The notes below the pieces were generated by a model. That model ran no database searches and had not been told where the DNA came from. It worked only from the letters and a program-made list of their open reading frames with translations. Positions 5,244 through 10,821 of a DNA stretch of 10,821 nt are shown one piece after another (within the stretch, counting starts at the first letter, position 1; each line of letters starts with the position of its first letter). Source of the DNA: an uncultured Bacteroidota bacterium (lineage in GTDB: Bacteria; Bacteroidota; Bacteroidia; Chitinophagales; S012-47); NCBI GenBank assembly GCA_913062655.1, contig CAJXXO010000066.1, positions 1 to 10,821 of the forward strand, read 5' to 3'. Position numbers and translations under genes: made by a program.

Positions 5244-6668
5244 CTAGAATTGAAAATAAATAAACTCTTCCGGACCTCGTTGGCCAAAAAGTATCAAATA
5301 GAAGATGATGAAGTAGTAAATTGCCCATCGTATCCACCACCAACGAATGCCTGCCAATGGTGCTTTGGGTTGGTAATTAGGCTGCCACTGAATAAATAGA
5401 TACACTGGCAAACCAGTGGCTAAGATGAACTTATCCATAGTGCTTATTTTGATGGTAGCCAGACTCCAGTCAAAATGGGTGACCAACCGCTCCAAATAGG
5501 CCAACGCACTGGGTAGATCAGGCGCACGAAAAAATACAGCTGTAGAGAGCAGTAATGCCCCAGTGACAGCCCAGCCCATCTGACCCAAGACCCGCTTTTG
5601 CCATTTTTTCTTGGTTTCAGCAACGGATAAAATGTCCAGTGTATAATAGGAGATCAAGTAATACAGCCCATGGAGCAGTCCAAACACCACGAAACCCCAG
5701 CCTGCGCCATGCCATATTCCTATCAGCACAAACAGGATGATAATGTTTAAGTGCCAGTTCATACGAAAAGACTTGGCCAATGGGCGATAGAGATAATCAA
5801 ACATCCAAGAGGTGAGTGAAATATGCCAACGGCTCCAAAACTCACGAATGGTCCGGGCCATGGCAGGACGGTTGAAATTGGCCATCAGGTCATACCCCAT
5901 CATTCGGGCACTACCGATAGCAATATCTGTATAGGCGCTGAAGTCGAGGTAGATCTGATAACTGAATCCCAGCAGCATTAGCAGCAGTACCAGACCATTG
6001 AACTGATTGGGCTGCGCAAACACAACATTAACATAGGCTCCAATGGTATCGGCCAGGATCACCTTTTTAAACAGTCCCCAGGCTACCAGCCGTCCACCAT
6101 CAATGATATTTTGCCAGTGAAAAGATTTACGCTCGTGAAACTGCGGTAGTAGCGTTGTTGATCGCTCGATAGGCCCCGCCACCAACTGGGGGAAAAAAGA
6201 TACGTATAAGGCAAAGATACCGAAGTGCCTTTCGGGTACTCTTCTTTTTCGATAGACATCCAAAGTGTAACTGAGCGTTTGGAAGGTATAAAAAGAAATA
6301 CCTACAGGGAGTAAAATGTCAATACTGTCAGGTGTAGCTGAAAAGTCAAACACCTCAAAAGTGTCGCGTAACGCCTGATTCACAAACCCGAGGTACTTAA
6401 AAGAGAAGAGGAGTGAGAGATTACTGGCTACACTTATCCACAGAAAGAGCTTACGTCTTACTTTCTGCGATTCATGCATTCGAATAGCGGCCCAATAGTC
6501 GACTCCCGTTGAAAACAGCAGAAGCAAGGCATACTCTGGACGCCAATACATGTAAAAGAAGTAACTGGCTACCAACAATATGGCCCAACGCCATTTGTGT
6601 GGCATTAAAAAGAACAACCCAACAATGAGCGGAAGAAAAAGTAGATATTCCAGCGAGTTGAATAGCAT
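5244..6668 (-). CDS. MBOAT family membrane O-acyltransferase (AlgI/DltB-like)
   Basis: This 474-residue polytopic protein belongs to the AlgI-like branch of membrane-bound O-acyltransferases, which take acyl groups from the cytoplasmic side and pass them to acceptors at or across the inner membrane. The N-terminus M-L-F-N-S-L-E-Y-L-L-F-L-P is typical of AlgI relatives. Conserved blocks are visible: P-V-G-I-S-F-Y-T-F-Q (121-130), F-P-Q-L-V-A-G-P-I-E-R (159-169), F-W-S-R-W-H-I-S-L-T (277-286) and G-I-W-H-G-A (317-322). His320 is the likely catalytic histidine. It is the first gene of the operon, with a promoter close upstream, and its stop abuts the SDR start. In dlt the donor is an ACP-like protein; an operon-encoded ACP suggests the same here. 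The acceptor is unknown. Confidence 0.93.
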   Translation of the reverse strand: MLFNSLEYLLFLPLIVGLFFLMPHKWRWAILLVASYFFYMYWRPEYALLLLFSTGVDYWAAIRMHESQKVRRKLFLWISVASNLSLLFSFKYLGFVNQALRDTFEVFDFSATPDSIDILLPVGISFYTFQTLSYTLDVYRKRRVPERHFGIFALYVSFFPQLVAGPIERSTTLLPQFHERKSFHWQNIIDGGRLVAWGLFKKVILADTIGAYVNVVFAQPNQFNGLVLLLMLLGFSYQIYLDFSAYTDIAIGSARMMGYDLMANFNRPAMARTIREFWSRWHISLTSWMFDYLYRPLAKSFRMNWHLNIIILFVLIGIWHGAGWGFVVFGLLHGLYYLISYYTLDILSVAETKKKWQKRVLGQMGWAVTGALLLSTAVFFRAPDLPSALAYLERLVTHFDWSLATIKISTMDKFILATGLPVYLFIQWQPNYQPKAPLAGIRWWWIRWAIYYFIIFYLILFGQRGPEEFIYFQF

Positions 6669-6689
6669 ACCTTGGCGCTAAAATTCTCC

Positions 6690-6718
6690 CAAAGGTAGTG
6701 CAATGGTTCGGACCGCAG
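6690..6718 (-). promoter_or_regulatory. Predicted promoter of the left (acyl cassette/exporter) operon
   Basis: The minus strand reads TACCTTTG at 6697-6690, a perfect match to the Bacteroidota -7 consensus TAnnTTTG. Eighteen bases further upstream, CTG (6718-6716) is only a weak match to the -33 TTG. Transcription would start around 6684, leaving a leader of about 16 bases before the MBOAT ATG at 6668. The -7 box is convincing and its position fits; the -33 element is poor. Confidence 0.55.
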
Positions 6719-6780
6719 CATTTGGAAATGCACTGATTTAGCGTATATGTTAGCTTTCCACAGTCCATCCATCATATCAT

Positions 6781-6810
6781 TTTGATTTTAATGGGAATTG
6801 CATAAATTTG
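6781..6810 (+). promoter_or_regulatory. Predicted promoter of the small secreted protein gene
   Basis: TTTG at 6781-6784 and TAAATTTG at 6803-6810, separated by 18 bases, match the Bacteroidota primary sigma factor consensus (TTTG, then TAnnTTTG) well. The predicted transcript would begin near 6816-6818, leaving a leader of about 50 bases before the ATG at 6866. It diverges from the left operon promoter about 85 bases away. Confidence 0.68.
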
Positions 6811-6865
6811 TCGTAGCCCTTGGGTGAGCTATATTCGCAACACAAAAAAGAATAAACCTACTATT

Positions 6866-7228
6866 ATGAAGAACTTGTTCATGATTCTTGCTCTAGTTAT
6901 TGCGGGCACTACCGCATTTGCTCAATCCAGTAATCCTTCACAACAGCCTTCTGATACTAAGGCCTTTGTTGAGCAGCAAGTGGACCAATACGCTCGAGAG
7001 CTAAATACAACACCTGCACAGGACAAGCAGATAGATGCTATCTTGGACAAGCGTTACAACGAATATTCTAAGGCCAAAGCCAATGTAACCGATCCTAAAG
7101 ACCTACGTGACCTTCGTAGATCCTACCTGAAATCCGCTTTGCTTGATCTCAAGCAAGTACTTACAACCCAACAGTGGCAAAGAGTAGAAAAGGAAATCGA
7201 AGCACGAAAGAACTTTAGCCTTAACTAA
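6866..7228 (+). CDS. Small secreted helical protein with an LTxxQ motif (function unknown)
   Basis: The 120-residue product starts with a clear signal peptide (K2-N3, hydrophobic core about 4-16, A-F-A before Gln20), so it is exported to the periplasm or beyond. The mature part is highly charged and predicted mostly alpha-helical (about 33-115). It contains L-T-T-Q-Q at 99-103, an L-T-x-x-Q motif like those of Spy/CpxP periplasmic proteins, and a looser N-T-T-P-A-Q at 47-52. This suggests, but does not prove, a Spy-like fold. I do not recognise the family with certainty. The ATG at 6866 is chosen over an in-frame GTG at 6824 because it starts the signal peptide cleanly and lies about 50 bases after a good promoter. 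The gene stands alone, divergent from the left operon, and ends before a strong terminator. Expression is certainly plausible; the role is unknown. Confidence 0.8.
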   Translation: MKNLFMILALVIAGTTAFAQSSNPSQQPSDTKAFVEQQVDQYARELNTTPAQDKQIDAILDKRYNEYSKAKANVTDPKDLRDLRRSYLKSALLDLKQVLTTQQWQRVEKEIEARKNFSLN

Positions 7229-7244
7229 GAGCATTGAATTATAC

Positions 7245-7278
7245 AAAAAGCCCTGGCGAATGATCGTCAGGGCTTTTT
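7245..7278. terminator. Bidirectional intrinsic terminator
   Basis: A 14-base-pair stem (7245-7258 pairing with 7265-7278, one G-T wobble at 7256/7267) encloses the six-base loop AATGAT. The outer five pairs are A-T, so on the plus strand the GC-rich stem is followed by a T run (7274-7279), and on the minus strand by T residues from 7249-7245. It sits 16 bases after the small secreted protein gene and 3 bases past the stop of the converging GT4 gene, so it can end transcription from both sides. Confidence 0.9.
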
Positions 7279-7281
7279 TAT

Positions 7282-8370
7282 TTACATCACCTCTCTGTAG
7301 AGGGATTGATAGGCCGCTACTGTTTCTTGTAAAGGATATTGCCGCACCGGCACCTGCTGCCACTTCCCCTGCCAGGCTTCTTCAAGGGCCGTCCTTACCC
7401 CTTCAACGGTCTGCGCTTTCATTTCTACCACCTTTCCGCCAGCAACTTCCGGCAGCGCCCCCTTACCGGAATGAATAACCGGTACCTCCAGTGCTACGGC
7501 TTCAGCCGCCACAAAGCAAAAGCCCTCAGCATAAGAGGGAATTACCACACAGCCACTACTGGCTACCTCTTGCAACAGTTGCGGCCGAGGGAGCTCGTGC
7601 ATCAGCGTCAGGGTGGCTGATAAATCCAATGCCTCAATAGTTTGTAGCAATTGCCGGTACCAACCCTTTGGGTACTTGGGAATGATCAGCTTTAGATGGG
7701 CATCCCGATGGTTTTTGGCAAATGCCGCCCAGGCCGGTAAGAGCAGATCCAACCCTTTGGAGGCGCCCAGGCGTCCGAAATAGCAGAAGGTCCGTGTATC
7801 GCGGTGCGCAGAACGGTAGGGCGCAAAATCCCGATAAGATACCCCATTGGGGATCACTTTGACCAGGGACGGGGCTACCCCGTGTGCCGCCAAAGCATGG
7901 CCGGTATGCTGAGATACCGCAACAAATCGATGGAAGCGCATACGGAGCAATCGGGCTTCGTACCATCGAAACAACTTGGCAGACCACTTTTTTAGCCACG
8001 GTAGCTGCAGCCAAAGATCGCCCCACACCTCATGAAAGGTTATTATCACCCTCTTTCGGGCCAGCTTGCCCCCTATCCAGGCCGGCCAGGCGGCATTGTA
8101 GCTAGTAGTATGTATCAAGTGGTATCTGCGAGCCAGACGCGCCACTGTAGGGGCCGCCATAAGCGTAAACAGGTATCGATTAGGTGCATTCACCCGGTGC
8201 ACCTCCATACCGGCAATGGTGTCCCTTTGGGGCAACTGTGTATCGTGCCGGGTGGTGACCACGCCTACCTGATGGCCCTCGTCTACCAACGCTTTACCTA
8301 AGGCGTAAAACAGCGACTCCACCCCACCGATGTAAGGATGAAAATGCTCTACCACAAACAATACCCTCAT
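7282..8370 (-). CDS. GT4 family glycosyltransferase (GT-B fold)
   Basis: This 362-residue retaining glycosyltransferase is predicted to add a sugar from an NDP-sugar to a lipid- or glycan-linked acceptor at the cytoplasmic face of the membrane. The N-terminal half begins M-R-V-L-F-V-V-E-H-F-H-P with the G-G-V-E-S loop (15-19) typical of GT4. The C-terminal half has Y-F-G-R-L-G-A-S-K-G-L-D (197-208) and the family E-x7-E motif at Glu282 and Glu290 within S-Y-A-E-G-F-C-F-V-A-A-E. Length matches the family. The start ATG overlaps the DUF2304 stop by four bases (ATGA), so it is the last gene of the right operon, and it runs into the terminator at 7245-7278. Donor and acceptor sugars cannot be deduced. 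Confidence 0.93.
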   Translation of the reverse strand: MRVLFVVEHFHPYIGGVESLFYALGKALVDEGHQVGVVTTRHDTQLPQRDTIAGMEVHRVNAPNRYLFTLMAAPTVARLARRYHLIHTTSYNAAWPAWIGGKLARKRVIITFHEVWGDLWLQLPWLKKWSAKLFRWYEARLLRMRFHRFVAVSQHTGHALAAHGVAPSLVKVIPNGVSYRDFAPYRSAHRDTRTFCYFGRLGASKGLDLLLPAWAAFAKNHRDAHLKLIIPKYPKGWYRQLLQTIEALDLSATLTLMHELPRPQLLQEVASSGCVVIPSYAEGFCFVAAEAVALEVPVIHSGKGALPEVAGGKVVEMKAQTVEGVRTALEEAWQGKWQQVPVRQYPLQETVAAYQSLYREVM

Positions 8371-8717
8371 GGGTCTTGCTCCTCCTTTTCTTTTTCTTTG
8401 AGCGCCACTTTACGCACCAGGTCTGTGATGATGTGATTCTGCCGTTTCAATAGAAAGTACAACCTAAATTGTAGGAAGAAGAGTACCCCCAGGGCCAGGA
8501 ATATCAGCGCGTTGACGTTACTCTTAATGCCCAGCCATTTCGCCAGTCGGTCGGTAATTACATCCGGAAAGAGGGCTACGGCCACCACAACAACCCAAAA
8601 CAGCCCCCAAAAGATAAGCTCACCCAACGTATGCCTGCCTCGCAAATGCTGTGTAACGGTGTAGCCGAGAAACAGCAGTGCAATAAGTGGCACGAGTATC
8701 TGGTACGTGGTTGGCAT
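8367..8717 (-). CDS. DUF2304 family small membrane protein
   Basis: This 116-residue protein has three hydrophobic segments (about 5-20, 32-50 and 69-91), a conserved-looking L-F-P-D-V-I-T-D-R-L-A-K-W-L-G-I stretch between the second and third, and a highly charged Lys/Glu-rich C-terminal tail (about 95-116, likely coiled). This layout and sequence match DUF2304 proteins. These are often encoded next to DPM1-like GT2 enzymes, as here: the GT2 gene stops 3 bases upstream. The biochemical role is not established; a membrane partner or scaffold for the GT2 enzyme is an inference from that pairing. It overlaps the GT4 gene by four bases. Confidence 0.82.
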   Translation of the reverse strand: MPTTYQILVPLIALLFLGYTVTQHLRGRHTLGELIFWGLFWVVVVAVALFPDVITDRLAKWLGIKSNVNALIFLALGVLFFLQFRLYFLLKRQNHIITDLVRKVALKEKEKEEQDP

Positions 8718-8720
8718 AGA

Positions 8721-9419
8721 TCAATGTCGTGTTAACAGGTGATGAAATAAGTTGGTGAGGGTTTTAATCCCCGTAACGAGGCCCTGCCCTTTGGCCATAG
8801 AAGCTGCATCGTATCGCACAAAGGCCGGTAATTCTTGTAGTCTAAGCTTATTTCGGCATGCCTTAATGATGATCTCGGAGCAAAACTCGTAGCCATCCAT
8901 TTCCAACTCCAATACGTTGATGGCCTTTGGGCCAAAGGCTTTCAGACCAGACTGCGTGTCACTCACCCAATGTTTGCTAAACAAAAAAGTAGTCAAATTG
9001 GCCATACCATTGTACCACACCCTCGATCGGGGAATAGCATTGGTACCTTTCATAAAGCGATTTCCAATGACCAGATCGGCCTCCCCACGTACTACAGGTG
9101 CCAATAAGGATGCAATGTCAGCCGGATCATGCTGACCATCGCCATCTATGGTAACCGCATAGGCATATTTGCCGGCTTTGGCATAGGCCAACCCTGTCAT
9201 CGTAGCTGCACCCGGACCCCGGTTGAGTAAATGAGCAAGCACTGTTGCGCCTGCCTGCCGGGCTTGCTGTGCCGTATCATCTGTACTCCCATCATCCACT
9301 ACAACCACAGGCCAGGGACCGGTGGCAGCAATAGATTGCACCACTTTTGCTATGCGGCTCCCTTCATTGTAGGCCGGTACAATGATGAGCGTAGATGCGT
9401 ATGGTATCTCTGTTCCCAT
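8721..9419 (-). CDS. GT2 glycosyltransferase, dolichol/polyprenyl-phosphate mannose synthase-like
   Basis: This 232-residue GT-A enzyme is predicted to transfer a sugar from an NDP-sugar to a polyprenyl phosphate carrier on the cytoplasmic face of the membrane. Motifs in order are V-P-A-Y-N-E (14-19), V-V-D-D-G-S-T-D-D-T (40-49), the metal-binding D-G-D-G-Q-H-D-P (92-99), and D-T-Q-S-G-L-K-A-F (154-162), the last typical of the DPM1-like/GtrB group. It lacks the two C-terminal transmembrane segments found in GtrB, so membrane attachment may depend on the adjacent DUF2304 protein (inference). The start directly follows the stop of the upstream membrane protein. Family is secure; the sugar is unknown. 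Confidence 0.92.
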   Translation of the reverse strand: MGTEIPYASTLIIVPAYNEGSRIAKVVQSIAATGPWPVVVVDDGSTDDTAQQARQAGATVLAHLLNRGPGAATMTGLAYAKAGKYAYAVTIDGDGQHDPADIASLLAPVVRGEADLVIGNRFMKGTNAIPRSRVWYNGMANLTTFLFSKHWVSDTQSGLKAFGPKAINVLELEMDGYEFCSEIIIKACRNKLRLQELPAFVRYDAASMAKGQGLVTGIKTLTNLFHHLLTRH

Positions 9420-10821
9420 CTATTCGTAGTACAACAGCTCATAAGCCGCATAGCTCCCTCGCTGTTGTTCGTTTTGGTCGGTGTAAATCAGACGAATCAG
9501 CGGATCATCGCGGTAAAACAGCTCCCGGATAAAGCCCACAAGCAGTTCCGCCTTTTGGCCCAGCAGATTTTCGGCTGTATCGTCACCCACATTGAGTGAC
9601 ATTACAATGTATCGGATATCCAGGGCTTCCATTACATCAAAAAGTCGGTCTGGGTTTCCCTCTACATAGTCATAAAGGTATTTGAAATTGTTGAGCTGAT
9701 TGTCGAGGTACACCCGTTCGGTATTGTTGCGTATGTAGTAATTGATGAAGGTGCCAAAGCGAAGGATTTTTCCGATAGGCTCTGCGTTAATAACCGCTAA
9801 AGCCGGTTCATACTTACCGCCAGTCAGCTCTTCAATGGCTGCCACATCGCGTTCCCCTGCGGTGTACTGCGCAAAAGCCGGCACTAAAAACTGCTGATTG
9901 TTTGTATTTAACGGATCAGGTGTAGTCCAACGCTGCAAAACACCCAGGAAAAGCGACAGCCCCACCACCGCCATACCGATATAGTAAAGTACCGTCAGTC
10001 GCTCCTTGTGATACCGTATCCACAATAGTAGCAATATCGGAGCGATGGCAAATCCCAACATACCATACCAGGGTATGCCGCTGCCCATGAGCCACCAGCT
10101 TAAGAAAAACATACTGGCAAAGACCAGCACTTCCTTTGCCCGCTTGATTAGCCACTCGCGCTGCGGAAGAGCAAGTGCAACGGCTGCCTGAAATACCAGC
10201 AACACCACCAGGAAGGCTACTATTGAGTCCAACCACTCGTGGGTCAGCAGGGCATAAAGACCTGCACCCACCTGAAACAGCAGCACATTGACCGGTTGGA
10301 AGAGAAAGGGCACCACTATTTCGTCACGGCCCTGTTCCATTATAGCTCGTATGGCCTCTGCCTCTGCAAAGCCCATAGCCAACCACCCTCCATATAAGGA
10401 AAGGCTTCCCCACAGCAATAAGCCTATGGCGGATAACAGCAAGGGTATTCGTTTGCGGGCCGCCCCCAGCAGCAGTAACGGCAACAGCAACCACAACCAA
10501 GGTCCTGCATCGACTACATAATTGTCCACATTTACCCGCATGGTAGTGTCGTACGGTATCGTGAGGTAACGCGGCACCATAGGCTCGTAACCCATGTAAC
10601 GGGCTACCTCCTCGTATACGCCAGCTTCCATCTGTTTTTCCTGCCGCAATTCTTCCTGGGACGTTCTGGTCAAGTCTAGGGTACCCTGCTGGGCCCAAAG
10701 TGGTTGGCCTAGCCAGTATAAGTGTTGAGACTGCGGATCTGACAGGTCCAATTGTTGCAAAGGGGGCAACTCAGGGTACAGCGGCTCCCCCGTGATGAGG
10801 GTTTTTAGCCCTATCTCTTTC
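9420..10821 (-). CDS. Large polytopic membrane protein, 5' end outside window (possible GT-C type glycosyltransferase)
   Basis: The frame stays open to the right edge. I read KEIGLKTLITGEPLYPE just before the TTG at 10769-10767, so that TTG is an internal Leu codon, not a start. At least 466 C-terminal residues are visible. A soluble stretch of about 90 residues is followed by about seven hydrophobic segments (minus strand, roughly 10510 down to 9940), and then a soluble C-terminal domain of about 170 residues. That domain contains G-T-F-I-N-Y-Y-I-R-N-N, D-N-Q-L-N-N-F and A-L-D-I-R-Y-I-V-M-S-L-N. A many-pass membrane part with a C-terminal extracytoplasmic domain, directly ahead of a polyprenyl-phosphate glycosyltransferase gene, fits a GT-C enzyme that uses lipid-linked sugars. 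The N-terminal catalytic acidic loop that would confirm this is not visible, so the function is an inference. It is translationally abutted to the GT2 gene. Confidence 0.75.
   Translation of the reverse strand, partial: KEIGLKTLITGEPLYPELPPLQQLDLSDPQSQHLYWLGQPLWAQQGTLDLTRTSQEELRQEKQMEAGVYEEVARYMGYEPMVPRYLTIPYDTTMRVNVDNYVVDAGPWLWLLLPLLLLGAARKRIPLLLSAIGLLLWGSLSLYGGWLAMGFAEAEAIRAIMEQGRDEIVVPFLFQPVNVLLFQVGAGLYALLTHEWLDSIVAFLVVLLVFQAAVALALPQREWLIKRAKEVLVFASMFFLSWWLMGSGIPWYGMLGFAIAPILLLLWIRYHKERLTVLYYIGMAVVGLSLFLGVLQRWTTPDPLNTNNQQFLVPAFAQYTAGERDVAAIEELTGGKYEPALAVINAEPIGKILRFGTFINYYIRNNTERVYLDNQLNNFKYLYDYVEGNPDRLFDVMEALDIRYIVMSLNVGDDTAENLLGQKAELLVGFIRELFYRDDPLIRLIYTDQNEQQRGSYAAYELLYYE

Noticed and set aside
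1801..6668. Flexirubin or aryl-polyene pigment cluster
   Set aside because: KS, dehydratase, ACP and PPTase also occur in those clusters, but there is no dialkylresorcinol-forming enzyme, aromatic ammonia lyase, second KS/chain-length factor or aryl starter enzyme here, and the MBOAT/SGNH pair and exporter point to polymer acylation. It is not fully excluded, because the locus continues outside the window.
6719..6730. CATTT-GG-AAATG near-palindrome in the divergent control region
   Set aside because: The arms are only five bases with no second copy; this is too weak to call an operator.
6824..6865. GTG at 6824 as start of the secreted protein
   Set aside because: It would bury the signal peptide behind 14 charged and polar residues and lie within a few bases of the predicted transcription start.
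7103..7363. Minus-strand open frame across the terminator and the end of the secreted protein gene
   Set aside because: It overlaps the 3' ends of two supported genes and spans the terminator hairpin, with no recognisable protein features.
9420..10769. TTG at 10769 as start of the right-edge membrane protein
   Set aside because: The frame is open with no stop to the window edge, so the TTG is most likely an internal Leu codon of a longer gene.
1..10821. CRISPR arrays, tRNA or rRNA genes, insertion sequences, phage or toxin-antitoxin genes
   Set aside because: No repeat-spacer pattern, RNA gene signature, transposase motif or terminal inverted repeats were seen on either strand.

Overview
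The window looks like a piece of a Bacteroidota chromosome. Two intergenic promoters fit the Bacteroidota -7 consensus TAnnTTTG. Gene starts mostly lack a Shine-Dalgarno sequence. The phosphopantetheinyl transferase and ketosynthase resemble types I associate with that phylum. All assignments come from reading motifs by eye; no database search was possible, and genus is not assigned.

Left block (1-6668, minus strand). Nine genes appear to form one transcription unit, starting at a promoter near 6690-6718 and running leftward. In transcription order they are: an MBOAT membrane O-acyltransferase, an enoyl-ACP-reductase-like SDR, a FabZ-like dehydratase, a beta-ketoacyl-ACP synthase, an acyl carrier protein, a 4'-phosphopantetheinyl transferase, a membrane-anchored SGNH/DltD-like protein, an ABC-2 polysaccharide-export permease, and the first codons of its probable ATPase. 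Most junctions overlap or are separated by a few bases. The exception is a 55-base gap before the ACP gene, which holds a possible internal promoter. This reads as a dedicated acyl-chain elongation cassette (own ACP and own activating enzyme) joined to a membrane acyl-transfer pair and a glycan exporter. The arrangement echoes dlt (ACP, MBOAT, SGNH) and alginate acetylation, but it carries fatty-acid elongation enzymes. No ketoreductase or malonyl-CoA transacylase is present. The ketosynthase gene also carries a run of ten G on its coding strand; gaining or losing one base gives an almost immediate stop, so the run could act as a phase-variation switch.

Middle (6669-7281). A divergent promoter region separates the left operon from a single plus-strand gene for a small secreted helical protein with an LTxxQ motif (Spy/CpxP-like at most). 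That gene ends at a strong, symmetric terminator hairpin placed to serve both converging transcripts.

Right block (7282-10821, minus strand). Four tightly packed genes lie here: a large polytopic membrane protein that runs off the right edge (possibly a GT-C type glycosyltransferase), a GT2 dolichol-phosphate-mannose-synthase-like enzyme, a DUF2304 membrane protein, and a GT4 glycosyltransferase. They form a typical envelope-glycan assembly set. With the exporter on the left, the whole window is a surface polysaccharide or glycolipid locus. There are no tRNAs, rRNAs, CRISPR arrays, insertion sequences or phage genes visible, and no gene-free stretch longer than 300 bases.
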